Shown here one piece after another: positions 17,549 to 26,635 of a stretch of DNA of 46,567 nucleotides. Origin of the DNA: an uncultured Clostridia bacterium. GTDB lineage: Bacteria > Bacillota > Clostridia > Lachnospirales > Lachnospiraceae. The notes under the pieces were generated by a model that did no database searches, was not told where the DNA came from, and was given only the letters and a program-made list of their open reading frames with translations. Position numbers and translations under genes: made by a program. Numbering within the stretch: the first letter of the stretch is position 1; every line of letters starts with the position of its first letter. Location: positions 1-46,567 of the forward strand of contig CALBNS010000122.1 of NCBI GenBank assembly GCA_937896665.1, read 5' to 3'.

Positions 17549-18178
17549 ATGTCAGATAAGATTATTGAAAACAATCAGGTAACTATAATGGGAGTGGTGG
17601 ATTCTGAATTTCGGTTTAGCCACGAAGTATTCGGAGAAGGATTTTATATGGTAGATGTTCTTGTAAAACGTCTGAGCAGCTCAGATGACAGAATACCATT
17701 GATGATTTCTGAAAGGCTGATAGATGTGCATCAGGATTATATTGGCGAATACATTATGGTAACAGGACAATTCCGTTCGTACAATCAGCATGATGAGAAA
17801 AAGAACAGGCTTGTATTGTCCGTGTTTGTGCGGGAGGTTTCTTTTGTAGAAGAGGAATTGGATGGTGCGAAAACCAATACCATATTGTTGGATGGTTATA
17901 TTTGTAAAAAACCGATTTACAGAAAAACACCGCTTGGAAGAGAAATCGCAGACCTTTTGTTGGCTGTGAACAGACCATATGGCAAATCAGACTATATACC
18001 GTGTATCTGCTGGGGCAGAAACGCAAGATTTGCCTCCGGGTTTGAAGTGGGAGAGCATGTACAGGTATTAGGACGTATTCAAAGCAGAGAATACGTGAAG
18101 AAATTGGGCGAAACGGAGACGGAAAAGAGAACTGCGTATGAAGTTTCTGTAAGCAAATTAGAGTGTGTCGTACATTGA
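17549..18178 (+). CDS. Single-stranded DNA-binding-like protein with two OB folds
   Basis: This 209-residue cytoplasmic protein appears to have two SSB-type OB folds in tandem (about 8-100 and 110-205). Each starts with a beta strand (NQVTIMGVVDSEF; NTILLDGYICKKPIYRKTP). The second carries the SSB-like run LGREIADLLLAVNRPYGKSDYIPCICWGRNARFA. It lacks the acidic C-terminal tip that canonical SSB uses to recruit partners, so it is probably not the main SSB. Its role is unproven. The stop codon overlaps the -35 box of the dapA promoter. Confidence 0.75.
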   Translation: MSDKIIENNQVTIMGVVDSEFRFSHEVFGEGFYMVDVLVKRLSSSDDRIPLMISERLIDVHQDYIGEYIMVTGQFRSYNQHDEKKNRLVLSVFVREVSFVEEELDGAKTNTILLDGYICKKPIYRKTPLGREIADLLLAVNRPYGKSDYIPCICWGRNARFASGFEVGEHVQVLGRIQSREYVKKLGETETEKRTAYEVSVSKLECVVH

Positions 18179-18203
18179 CATTGAGGTTGAATAATGCTAA
18201 AAT
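18175..18203 (+). promoter_or_regulatory. dapA-dapB promoter
   Basis: TTGACA at 18175-18180, a 17-base spacer and TAAAAT at 18198-18203 (with TG before it) form a strong promoter. The -35 overlaps the stop codon of the preceding gene. The leader is too short for a lysine riboswitch. Confidence 0.8.
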
Positions 18204-18244
18204 CCTGTAATATAGAGTGGATTAGATAGTTAAGGAGGATGACT

Positions 18245-19129
18245 ATGGCTATTTTTACAGGGGCAGGAGTGGCGCTTGTTACACCATTTCATGCAGATGG
18301 AAGTGTTAATTACGACAAATTAGAAGAATTAATTGATTATCAATGTAATAATGGAACTGATAGTATTATTATATGTGGAACGACAGGAGAATCTGCAACC
18401 CTGTCTGAGGAGGAGCATGTAGAATGCATTAAAAAAGCAGTTGAATTTACAAAGGGAAGAATACCAGTAGTTGCTGGAACAGGTTCGAACAGCACACAGA
18501 CAGCAATTCAGCTGTCAAAAGAGGCAGTAGAGTGTGGTGTTGATGGATTGCTGGTTGTAACACCTTATTACAATAAAGCAACGCAGCAGGGCTTAATCCA
18601 GCATTACACAGCGATTGCAGAAGAAGCAAAAGCACCGATTATCATGTATAGTGTTGCGAGCAGAACAGGCTGTAATATTGAGCCTGCCACAGCAGCCACA
18701 CTTGTAAAGAATGTGGATAATATTGTTGGAATTAAAGAAGCATCCGGTAATGTTTCGCAGATTGCGAAGATTATGAATCTGACGGATGGAAAGATTGATC
18801 TGTATTCAGGTAATGACGACCAGATTGTGCCGGTTTTATCACTTGGCGGAATTGGTGTTATTTCTGTATTGTCGAATGTGGCACCGAAAGAGACACATGA
18901 GATTTGTGCTAAGTATTTAGCAGGTGATACAAAGGGAAGTCTGGAGTTACAGTTAAAAGCGATTCCACTTGTTAACGCATTGTTCAGTGAAGTGAATCCA
19001 ATTCCTGTTAAGAAAGCATTGAATCTGAAGGGAATGGAAGTGGGCAGTCTTCGTATGCCACTTACAGAACTGACACAGGCCAACGAGGAAAAGCTTGCAA
19101 AGGCAATGAAAGATTTTGGAATTTTATAA
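18245..19129 (+). CDS. dapA: 4-hydroxy-tetrahydrodipicolinate synthase
   Basis: This 294-residue (beta/alpha)8 enzyme condenses pyruvate with aspartate semialdehyde, the first committed step to diaminopimelate and lysine. Schiff-base Lys164 is in GIKEASG. The catalytic Tyr135 is in MYSVASRTG, and the GTTGE loop is present. The start is ATG 18245, spaced six bases from AAGGAGG. An in-frame ATG at 18239 overlaps that site and is rejected. dapB follows, so the two steps are co-expressed. Confidence 0.96.
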   Translation: MAIFTGAGVALVTPFHADGSVNYDKLEELIDYQCNNGTDSIIICGTTGESATLSEEEHVECIKKAVEFTKGRIPVVAGTGSNSTQTAIQLSKEAVECGVDGLLVVTPYYNKATQQGLIQHYTAIAEEAKAPIIMYSVASRTGCNIEPATAATLVKNVDNIVGIKEASGNVSQIAKIMNLTDGKIDLYSGNDDQIVPVLSLGGIGVISVLSNVAPKETHEICAKYLAGDTKGSLELQLKAIPLVNALFSEVNPIPVKKALNLKGMEVGSLRMPLTELTQANEEKLAKAMKDFGIL

Positions 19130-19147
19130 GGAATGGGGATACACAAG

Positions 19148-19906
19148 ATGGTTAGAATGATTATGCATGGCTGCAACGGTAAGATGGGGCAGGTGATCAC
19201 AAAGATTGTGAAGGAAGATCCGAATGCAGAAATCGTGGCAGGCATTGATTCTTACATGGGCATTGTGAATGAATATCCGGTATTTGAAAGCATTGAAAAG
19301 TGTGATGTTGAAGCGGATGTAGTGATTGATTTTTCAAATGCATCGGCAGTAGATGGTCTGCTTGCGTACTGTGAAGAGAGAAAACTTCCGGTAGTACTTT
19401 GCACAACAGGATTGTCACAAGAACAATTGGAAAAGATAAAAGCAGTAAGTGAAAAGACTGCCGTTTTAAAGTCAGCCAATATGTCATTGGGCGTAAACAT
19501 GCTGATGAAATTATTAAAAGAAGCAACAAAGGTGCTTGCACCGGCAGGTTTTGATATTGAAATTGTAGAAAAACACCACAATCAGAAGGTGGATGCACCA
19601 AGCGGAACAGCGATTGCGCTGGCTGATTCTGTAAATGAGGCATTGAACAATGAATATACATACGTGTATGACAGAAGTCAGGTGCGTCAGAAACGTGATA
19701 AGAAAGAAATTGGCATTGTAGCAGTGCGTGGTGGCACGATTGTCGGAGAGCATGAGGTGATTTATGCTGGCGAAGACGAAGTGATTACGTTTAAACATAC
19801 TGCATATTCAAAGGCGATTTTTGCAAAAGGTGCTGTAGAGGCAGGAAAGTTCCTAAAAGGCAAAGAAGCAGGAATGTATGATATGAGTGATGTGATTCAG
19901 TTTTAG
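19148..19906 (+). CDS. dapB: 4-hydroxy-tetrahydrodipicolinate reductase
   Basis: This reductase of about 252 residues uses NAD(P)H to reduce the DapA product. The Rossmann motif MHGCNGKMGQ opens the protein, and EIVEKHHNQKVDAPSGTAIALADS contains the catalytic His-His and Lys block of the family. The chosen start is ATG 19148, eight bases after GGGGA. An upstream ATG (19133) is nearly fused to AAGGA, and a further in-frame ATG at 19157 is also possible. It lies 18 bases after dapA. Confidence 0.95.
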   Translation: MVRMIMHGCNGKMGQVITKIVKEDPNAEIVAGIDSYMGIVNEYPVFESIEKCDVEADVVIDFSNASAVDGLLAYCEERKLPVVLCTTGLSQEQLEKIKAVSEKTAVLKSANMSLGVNMLMKLLKEATKVLAPAGFDIEIVEKHHNQKVDAPSGTAIALADSVNEALNNEYTYVYDRSQVRQKRDKKEIGIVAVRGGTIVGEHEVIYAGEDEVITFKHTAYSKAIFAKGAVEAGKFLKGKEAGMYDMSDVIQF

Positions 19907-20034
19907 ATTTGATTTTTTCTTTCCATAATATTCCGTTGGGAAAAGTAGTATATATTTGCTGAAAATGCAGATATTACTAGCAGAGAACAATCTTAAAGAT
20001 TGTATACTACATGACTTGAAAGGGAGTAAAGGAA

Positions 20035-20379
20035 ATGAAAAAGTTCAAAAAAGCAATCTTATGCACATTATGTATCGGTGTGATTTGCAGTGCGACTGCA
20101 TGCGGAGCAAATGATAACGCAAATGGTAATGGAGATAACAATGCAGCTGCAGAGCAGAATGGCACGAACGATAATATGGCCGGTGGCAATAATGGTAACG
20201 GCGCAGTGAATGATATCGGTAATGCTGTAGGTAATGGTGTAAATGACATTACAAACGGTGCAGAGAATATCGTTGATGATGTAACTGAAAACAATGGAAA
20301 ACGTAACACTGCTAACGATAACAATATGAATGATGCAACCGATGATACCAATAATGATGTGAGAGATACAAATCAATAA
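20035..20379 (+). CDS. Asn/Asp/Gly-rich lipoprotein of unknown function
   Basis: This 114-residue protein has a signal sequence (MKKFKKAILC...) ending in SATAC, so lipidation is expected at Cys23. The mature part has almost no hydrophobic residues and is built from Asn, Asp, Gly and Ala, with recurring GN, ND and NG runs, so it is probably disordered at the cell surface. No known domain is recognised. A terminator follows. The dapB gene upstream belongs to a different transcript, as 128 bases separate them. Confidence 0.75.
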   Translation: MKKFKKAILCTLCIGVICSATACGANDNANGNGDNNAAAEQNGTNDNMAGGNNGNGAVNDIGNAVGNGVNDITNGAENIVDDVTENNGKRNTANDNNMNDATDDTNNDVRDTNQ

Positions 20380-20388
20380 TGCATGTCT

Positions 20389-20420
20389 AAAAAGGAACGT
20401 GGAAAAACGTTCCTTTTTTT
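20389..20420 (+). terminator. Terminator of the Asn-rich lipoprotein gene
   Basis: A 12-bp stem (20389-20400 with 20407-20418), a GGAAAA loop and a run of seven T residues form a textbook intrinsic terminator. Confidence 0.92.
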
Positions 20421-20470
20421 GGCGAAGTATGGTACACTAGAGGCATATTTTTTGAAATGGAGTATTAAAT

Positions 20471-21259
20471 ATGAAATTCAGACCTTGTATAGATATACAT
20501 AATGGCGAGGTAAAGCAGATTGTAGGAGGTTCTTTAAAGGATGAAGGTAATCAGGCTGTGACCAATTTTGCCTCCAAATATAATGCAGATTTTTATGCTG
20601 CAATGTACCGGAAAGACGGAATCAGAGGAGGACATATCATACTTTTGAACCCTAAGACGTCAGAGTATTATGAGGCAACAAAGCAGCAGGCAATGCGGGC
20701 TTTGAAGGCGTATCCGGGAGGACTGCAGATTGGAGGAGGCATTACAGCAGAGAATGCAAGGGAATATATTGATGCCGGAGCAAGTCATGTAGTGGTAACA
20801 TCCTATGTTTTCAAAAACGGAGAAATTAGCTGGGACAATCTCAAAAAACTAGTGAAAGCAGTGGGAAAAGAGCATGTTGTGCTTGATCTTAGCTGCCGGA
20901 AAAAAGACGAAAAATATTATATTGCGACGGACCGGTGGCAGAAATTTACGAAGGTATCCATTTCGGTAGAGATATTGGAACAGTTCTCGGGGTACTGCGA
21001 TGAGTTCCTGGTACATGGTGTAGACGTAGAAGGGAAGGCGGCCGGTGTAGAAGTTCCGTTGGTGAAGATTTTGGCACAGTGGAATGGAATTCCGATTACT
21101 TATGCAGGGGGAATAGGAAGTCTTGAAGACTTGAAAGTATTTGAGAGAGAATCCATGGGAAGGCTGGATTTTACTGTGGGGAGTGCATTGGATTTATTTG
21201 GGGGAAACATGCCATATGAAATACTGAAAAAATGTGACGTAGATGGAAAGAGTTTGTGA
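20471..21259 (+). CDS. hisA: Eukaryote-type HisA (ProFAR isomerase)
   Basis: This 262-residue (beta/alpha)8 enzyme should isomerise ProFAR to PRFAR in histidine synthesis. The sequence follows yeast His6 more than bacterial HisA: CIDIHNGEVKQIVGG at the N-terminus, LQIGGGI, VLDLSCRK, DEFLVHGVDVEG, YAGGIGS and the closing GSALDLFGGN. The active-site Asp of strand 1 (CIDIHNG) and of DVEG are present. No other his gene is nearby, so it acts in trans with a cluster elsewhere. The AATGG-preceding site is weak. Assignment to the euk-type family comes from remembered alignment, not a search. Confidence 0.88.
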   Translation: MKFRPCIDIHNGEVKQIVGGSLKDEGNQAVTNFASKYNADFYAAMYRKDGIRGGHIILLNPKTSEYYEATKQQAMRALKAYPGGLQIGGGITAENAREYIDAGASHVVVTSYVFKNGEISWDNLKKLVKAVGKEHVVLDLSCRKKDEKYYIATDRWQKFTKVSISVEILEQFSGYCDEFLVHGVDVEGKAAGVEVPLVKILAQWNGIPITYAGGIGSLEDLKVFERESMGRLDFTVGSALDLFGGNMPYEILKKCDVDGKSL

Positions 21260-21275
21260 ACACTTTATAAATTTG

Positions 21276-21304
21276 TTGAACTAAAAAGTATATGGTGTTA
21301 AAAT
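21276..21304 (+). promoter_or_regulatory. secA promoter
   Basis: TTGAAC at 21276-21281, a 17-base spacer and TAAAAT at 21299-21304 lie 38 bases before secA. Confidence 0.65.
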
Positions 21305-21342
21305 CATGGTTAGAGTAAATTTGCAAAACAAGGAGTAATGGA

Positions 21343-23907
21343 ATGAAGTTATTAGAAAAGATTTTTGGAACTCATAGTCAGCATGAATTAAAACGTATTT
21401 ATCCGATTGTAGACCGTATTGAGGCTATGGACGGCGATATGCAGGCTTTGACAGATGAAGAATTGAGAAATAAAACAAAAGAATTTAAAGATAGATTGGC
21501 AAATGGTGAAACGTTGGATGATATTTTGCCGGAAGCATATGCAGTTGTTCGAGAAGCTGCAGTGAGAACTTTGAATATGAAGCATTATCGCGTGCAGTTA
21601 ATTGGTGGTATTATTCTGCACCAGGGTCGTATTGCTGAGATGAGAACCGGTGAAGGTAAGACTCTAGTATCCACACTTCCTGCTTATCTGAATGCGTTGA
21701 CGGGAAATGGTGTACATGTTGTAACAGTTAATGATTATCTGGCTAAACGTGATGCGGATTGGATGGGACAGGTTCATAGATTTTTGGGACTCACAGTAGG
21801 CGTTGTACTGAACGGTATGGACAATAAAGAGCGTCGTGAGGCATACGATTGTGATATCACGTATGTGACGAATAACGAACTTGGATTTGATTATCTGAGA
21901 GACAACATGGTGATTTACAAAGAACAGCTGGTTCAGAGAGGACTTGCATATGCAATCATTGACGAGGTTGACTCTGTACTGATTGACGAGGCAAGAACTC
22001 CGCTTATTATCTCAGGACAAAGTGGAAAATCCACAAAATTATATGAGGCCTGTGATATCCTCGCAAGACAGCTGATAAGAGGAGAAGCCAGCGGCGAATT
22101 TTCGAAGATGAATGCGCTGATGGGAGAAGAGATTATAGAAACAGGCGACTTCATTGTAAATGAGAAAGAAAAAAATGTGAACCTGACAGAGGAAGGTGTG
22201 AAGAAAGTTGAGAGATTTTTCCACATTGATAATCTGGCTGATGCAGAAAATCTGGAAATTCAGCATAACATTATTCTTGCTCTTCGTGCACATTATCTGA
22301 TGTTTAAAGATCAGGATTATGTTGTATCAGATGATCAGGTATTGATTGTAGATGAATTCACAGGACGTATCATGCCAGGACGCCGTTACTCAGATGGTCT
22401 TCATCAGGCAATTGAAGCAAAAGAGCATGTGAAAGTGAAGAGAGAAAGCAAGACACTTGCGACAATTACTTTCCAGAATTTATTTAATAAATATGAAAAG
22501 AAGAGTGGTATGACAGGTACTGCTTTAACAGAAGAGAAAGAATTCCGTGATATTTATGGAATGGATGTTGTTGAAGTTCCGACCAATGTTCCTGTTCAGA
22601 GAAAAGATTTAGAGGATGCAGTTTATAAGACACAAAAGGAAAAATTTCTTGCGGTTATTGAGGAGATTGTTGCTGCACATGCAAAAGGACAGCCAGTTCT
22701 TGTAGGTACGATTACGATTGAAACATCCGAATTGTTAAGTTCTATGCTGAGAAAAAGAGGTGTTCAACACAACGTTTTAAATGCGAAATATCATGAGATG
22801 GAAGCTGAGATTGTTGCACAGGCCGGTGTGCATGGTGCAGTTACAATTGCTACCAATATGGCCGGACGTGGTACAGATATTAAGCTTGATGAGGAAGCTA
22901 GAGCAGCAGGGGGTCTTAAAATCATCGGTACAGAACGTCATGAATCAAGACGTATTGACAACCAGCTGCGTGGACGTTCCGGACGTCAGGGAGATCCGGG
23001 AGAATCAAGATTCTATATTTCATTAGAAGATGATCTGATGAGATTATTTGGTTCAGAAAAACTGATGGGTATTTTCAACGCAATGGGCGTAGGAGATGGA
23101 GAACAGATTGAGCACAAGATGCTTTCCGGTGCAATTGAAAAAGCACAGGAAAAGATTGAAGGAAATAACTTTGGAATTCGTAAAAACCTCCTTGAATATG
23201 ACCAGGTTATGAATGAACAGAGAGAGATTATTTACGAAGAGAGACGACGCGTGCTTGATGGGGAGAGTATGAGAGACTCTGTTTATCATATGCTTACAGA
23301 ATATGTAGAAGAGATTGTTGACAGATGTGCTTCTCCTGCAGCATCTTCTAATGAGTGGGATTTAGATGCACTGAATTTGGAACTTAATAAGTCATTATTG
23401 CTGACACCTGTCTCGCTGGAAGAAGTAAAGGGCATGTCTCAGAAAGAAATGAAGCATATGCTGAAGGAACGCGCTGTGAAGGGATATGAAGCAAAAGAGG
23501 CAGAATTCCCGGAATCAGAACAGATTCGTGAACTAGAACGTGTCATTCTTTTGAAAGTCATTGACAGAAAATGGATGGATCATATTGATGACATGGAACA
23601 ACTTCGTCAGGGCATCGGGTTACAGGCGTATGGACAAAAAGATCCACTTGTACAATACAAGATGGTCGGATATGATATGTTTGGTGAGATGACATCAGCA
23701 ATTGCTGCAGATACGGTTCGTTTGTTGTTCCATGTTCAGCTTGAAAAGAAAGTGGAAAGAGAAGCGGTCGCAAAAGTGACCGGTACAAATAAAGATGATT
23801 CTCTGGCACGCGCTCCTAAGAAACGTGAGGAGAAAAAGATATATCCAAATGATCCTTGCCCATGTGGAAGCGGTAAAAAGTATAAACAGTGCTGTGGACG
23901 AAAATAA
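21343..23907 (+). CDS. secA: Preprotein translocase ATPase SecA
   Basis: This 854-residue motor drives preproteins through SecYEG. Walker A RTGEGKT is at 101-107, DEVDSVLIDEARTPLIISG is the DEAD-like Walker B block, and TNMAGRGTDIKL and RRIDNQLRGRSGRQGDPG are in the second helicase fold. The preprotein-binding and scaffold regions follow. The C-terminus is a zinc/SecB-type tail, CPCGSGKKYKQCC. AAGGAG precedes the start. prfB follows after 16 bases, so the two may be co-transcribed. Length is normal. Confidence 0.98.
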   Translation: MKLLEKIFGTHSQHELKRIYPIVDRIEAMDGDMQALTDEELRNKTKEFKDRLANGETLDDILPEAYAVVREAAVRTLNMKHYRVQLIGGIILHQGRIAEMRTGEGKTLVSTLPAYLNALTGNGVHVVTVNDYLAKRDADWMGQVHRFLGLTVGVVLNGMDNKERREAYDCDITYVTNNELGFDYLRDNMVIYKEQLVQRGLAYAIIDEVDSVLIDEARTPLIISGQSGKSTKLYEACDILARQLIRGEASGEFSKMNALMGEEIIETGDFIVNEKEKNVNLTEEGVKKVERFFHIDNLADAENLEIQHNIILALRAHYLMFKDQDYVVSDDQVLIVDEFTGRIMPGRRYSDGLHQAIEAKEHVKVKRESKTLATITFQNLFNKYEKKSGMTGTALTEEKEFRDIYGMDVVEVPTNVPVQRKDLEDAVYKTQKEKFLAVIEEIVAAHAKGQPVLVGTITIETSELLSSMLRKRGVQHNVLNAKYHEMEAEIVAQAGVHGAVTIATNMAGRGTDIKLDEEARAAGGLKIIGTERHESRRIDNQLRGRSGRQGDPGESRFYISLEDDLMRLFGSEKLMGIFNAMGVGDGEQIEHKMLSGAIEKAQEKIEGNNFGIRKNLLEYDQVMNEQREIIYEERRRVLDGESMRDSVYHMLTEYVEEIVDRCASPAASSNEWDLDALNLELNKSLLLTPVSLEEVKGMSQKEMKHMLKERAVKGYEAKEAEFPESEQIRELERVILLKVIDRKWMDHIDDMEQLRQGIGLQAYGQKDPLVQYKMVGYDMFGEMTSAIAADTVRLLFHVQLEKKVEREAVAKVTGTNKDDSLARAPKKREEKKIYPNDPCPCGSGKKYKQCCGRK

Positions 23908-23923
23908 GTAAAGAGGTGATTAG

Positions 23924-25025
23924 GTGGTTGAGTTAGATCAATTTAAAAGCGTATTAAACTCATACGTGGAACCATTATACGAAATAAGGGATTCACTTTG
24001 ACGTGCCTGGAAAAGAAAAACGGGTGGAAGAGTTAGAAAGAAAGATAGAAGAACCGGGATTTTGGGAAAATGCTGAAGAATCCCAACATGTTATGAAAGA
24101 GCTGAAAAGCTTGAAAGACAGCCTGGAGGTTATGGAAAAACTGACAGTCAGTCATGATGAGATTGGGCTGTTGGTAGAGATGGCATATGAAGAAAATGAT
24201 GCCAGTCTGATACCGGAGATTGAAGAAGAACTCAGAGTATTCGAAGAATCCTTTGAAGAGGTGCGTATCAAGACCTTGCTTTCCGGAGAATATGATAAGG
24301 ATAATGCGATTGTAACACTGCACGCGGGTGCAGGTGGTACAGAATCCTGTGATTGGGCAAGCATGCTGTATCGGATGTATAGCCGCTGGGCAGAACGTAA
24401 AGGATTTACTTTGGAAGTGTTGGACTTTTTAGATGGCGATGTAGCCGGTTTGAAGGCAATTACCTTTCAAGTGAATGGGGAAAATGCTTATGGGTATTTA
24501 AAGGCCGAAAAAGGTGTTCATAGACTAGTAAGAATTTCTCCGTTTAATGCAGCAGGTAAGAGGCAGACTTCCTTTGCTTCTTGCGATGTCGTGCCTGATA
24601 TTGATGATGAGATAGATATTGAAATTAATGATGATGATTTGAAGATTGACACGTATCGTGCAAGTGGTGCAGGTGGACAGCATGTTAATAAAACTTCATC
24701 GGCAATCCGAATTACACATTTGCCTACAGGAATTGTTGTGCAGTGTCAAAATGAGCGGTCTCAGCACAATAATAAGGCAAAGGCGATGCAGATGTTAAAA
24801 GCAAAACTATATATCTTAAAGGAACAGGAGCAGGCGGATAAGGTGTCTGATATCCGTGGAGAGGTAAAAGAGATTGGTTTTGGGAATCAGATTCGTTCTT
24901 ATGTGATGCAACCATATACACTTGTAAAAGACCATCGTACGAATGCAGAAAGTGGCAATGTTGCAAGTGTGCTGGATGGAAATATTGATTTGTTTATCAA
25001 TGCATATTTAAAAAATCTTAAATGA
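23924..25025 (+). CDS. prfB: Peptide chain release factor 2 with programmed +1 frameshift
   Basis: RF2 terminates translation at UGA and UAA. A short first frame starts at GTG 23924 (VELDQFKS) and runs 25 codons to an in-frame TGA at 23999-24001. A +1 shift at CTT-TGA-C continues the main frame, giving about 366 residues in all. In that numbering the SPF codon-recognition motif is at 205-207 and GGQ at 250-252, exactly as in E. coli RF2. This is the classic autoregulation: low RF2 favours the shift. Starting only at 24003 (GTG) would lose the conserved N-terminus. Confidence 0.96.
23986..24002 (+). promoter_or_regulatory. prfB programmed frameshift site
   Basis: A Shine-Dalgarno-like AAGGGA (23986-23991) lies four bases before the slippery CTT (23996-23998), followed by TGA and C. 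The layout matches the known RF2 recoding signal, with a slightly weaker internal ribosome site and one base more spacing than the E. coli version. Confidence 0.93.
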
Positions 25026-25039
25026 GGGAGAAAAACAAT

Positions 25040-26254
25040 ATGATAAAGATTGCAGTATTAGGATACGGAACAGTAGGTTCAGGAGTAGTGGAAGTGATTC
25101 AGACGAATCAAAAAGTAATCAATGACAGGATTGGTGAAGATTTAGAAATTAAGTATGTACTCGATTTGAGAGAATTCCCGGGAAGCCCTGTAGAGAACAT
25201 TATTGTTCATGACTTTGAGCGGATTGTAAATGACGAAGAAGTAAAAATTGTAGTGGAAGTAATGGGTGGTGTAGAACCGGCATATACATTTGTGAAAAAG
25301 AGTCTTTTGGCAGGAAAAAGCGTGGCTACTTCTAACAAGGCATTAGTGGCCAAACATGGTGCAGAACTGCTTGCGATTGCAAAAGAGAAAAATATTAATT
25401 TCTTGTATGAAGCAAGTGTGGGAGGCGGCATTCCAATCCTCCGTGCATTGAACACTTCACTTTCGGCTGATGTAGTGGAAGAAATTACAGGAATTTTAAA
25501 TGGTACTACGAATTATATGTTAAGTAAAATGTATGATGAGGATGCAGATTACAATGTAGTTTTGAGCGAGGCTCAGGCAATGGGATACGCAGAATGTGAT
25601 CCAAGTGCCGATGTTGAGGGACAGGATGCATGTAGAAAGATCGCAATCCTTTCTTCGCTGATTTCAGGAAAACAGGTAGATTTTGAAGATATTTATACAG
25701 AAGGAATCACAGAGATTACTTTGCGTGATATGAAGTATGCAAAAGCAATGAAAAAGAAGATTAAGCTTTTGGCAAGCTGCAAACGTGAAAGTGAGAAAAT
25801 TAATGCAATCGTTGCCCCGCATCTGATTGGCAAAACGCATCCGCTTTACAGTGTAGAGGATGTATTTAACTCTATCTTTGTAAAAGGAAATATGCTAGGC
25901 GATGCAATGTTCTATGGAAGCGGTGCAGGAAAACTCCCTACAGCGAGTGCTGTAGTTGCTGATGTTGTGGATGCAGCGAAAAATTTAGATAGAAGTGTTA
26001 TGCAGACATGGAAAGCAGAAAAGCTCGAATTGGAAGACAAGGCAGCTACTAAGAAGCGTTTCTTTGTGCGTGTAGAAGGTACTGTGGAAGAATTAAAAGA
26101 CGAACTTGAGAAGAGTTTTGGAAAGATTGAAATCGTAAAATTAGATGGTATAGATGACGAATTTGGTTTTGTAACAGAGAAGATGGAAGAAGGACAGTAT
26201 GAGACTTTAGCTGTGCAATATCCTCAAATCTGTCATATGATTAGAGTGGAATAG
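25040..26254 (+). CDS. hom: Homoserine dehydrogenase
   Basis: This enzyme of about 404 residues reduces aspartate semialdehyde to homoserine for threonine and methionine. The Rossmann motif GYGTVGSGV is at the N-terminus. The catalytic region includes GGGIPILRAL, ILNGTTNYMLSKM and SDAxxxD-like GYAECDPSADVEGQDACRK, and a short ACT-like regulatory domain closes the protein (FFVRVEG...). ATG 25040 follows GAGGGAG; an earlier ATG (25022) overlaps the prfB stop and lacks a site. The next gene in the cluster, an apgM/ThrB-like gene, is broken. Confidence 0.95.
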   Translation: MIKIAVLGYGTVGSGVVEVIQTNQKVINDRIGEDLEIKYVLDLREFPGSPVENIIVHDFERIVNDEEVKIVVEVMGGVEPAYTFVKKSLLAGKSVATSNKALVAKHGAELLAIAKEKNINFLYEASVGGGIPILRALNTSLSADVVEEITGILNGTTNYMLSKMYDEDADYNVVLSEAQAMGYAECDPSADVEGQDACRKIAILSSLISGKQVDFEDIYTEGITEITLRDMKYAKAMKKKIKLLASCKRESEKINAIVAPHLIGKTHPLYSVEDVFNSIFVKGNMLGDAMFYGSGAGKLPTASAVVADVVDAAKNLDRSVMQTWKAEKLELEDKAATKKRFFVRVEGTVEELKDELEKSFGKIEIVKLDGIDDEFGFVTEKMEEGQYETLAVQYPQICHMIRVE

Positions 26255-26271
26255 GGAGAAGGTGTGACCGG

Positions 26272-26626
26272 ATGAAATATATCGTTGTATTAGGTGATGG
26301 AATGGCAGACGAGCCATTGGAAGAGCCGGATGGAAAGACTCCGCTTGAGAAAGCAGAAAAAAAGATTATAGATGAATTGGCAAAGACAAGCGAAATTGGG
26401 CCTGCATATATGGTGCATGAGGGAATGAGTCCGGGAAGCGATACAGCGAATCTTTCGGTAGCAGGGTATAACCCGAAAGTCTATTATACAGGAAGTGCCT
26501 TATCTGTTGTCTGACAGCAGAAAAGTACTCGGATATCAAGAAAACTATAGTGAAAAAACAGTAAGCAGGAATGAGATTGTCTGGAAAGACGGATACAAGT
26601 TAATGGACTACTTGCTGGAACAATAG
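26272..26626 (+). pseudogene. apgM-type phosphoglycerate mutase / homoserine kinase-like gene with internal deletion
   Basis: The first 80 codons (26272-26514) read KYIVVLGDGMADEPL, then GMSPGSDTANLSVAGYNP, the start of the alkaline-phosphatase-superfamily cofactor-independent mutase (COG3635 type). The frame then closes at TGA. The C-terminus of the same family continues in another frame: EVPYLLSDSRK to GYKLMDYLLEQ, with stop TAG 26624-26626. About 280 middle codons, including most metal ligands, are missing, so the product is dead. Members located between hom and lysC are proposed to replace ThrB as homoserine kinase. The stop is ten bases before lysC. Confidence 0.88.
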
Positions 26627-26635
26627 GAGGCAGCT

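Noticed and set aside
18179..18244. Lysine riboswitch before dapA
   Set aside because: The leader from the promoter is only about 35 bases, far too short.
20068..20376. Minus-strand Ile-rich frames over the Asn-rich lipoprotein gene
   Set aside because: They arise from antisense reading of Asn/Asp codons; the plus strand has a lipobox, ribosome site and terminator.
24003..24005. GTG start for prfB without frameshift
   Set aside because: The conserved RF2 N-terminus and CTT-TGA-C site lie directly upstream in the other frame.
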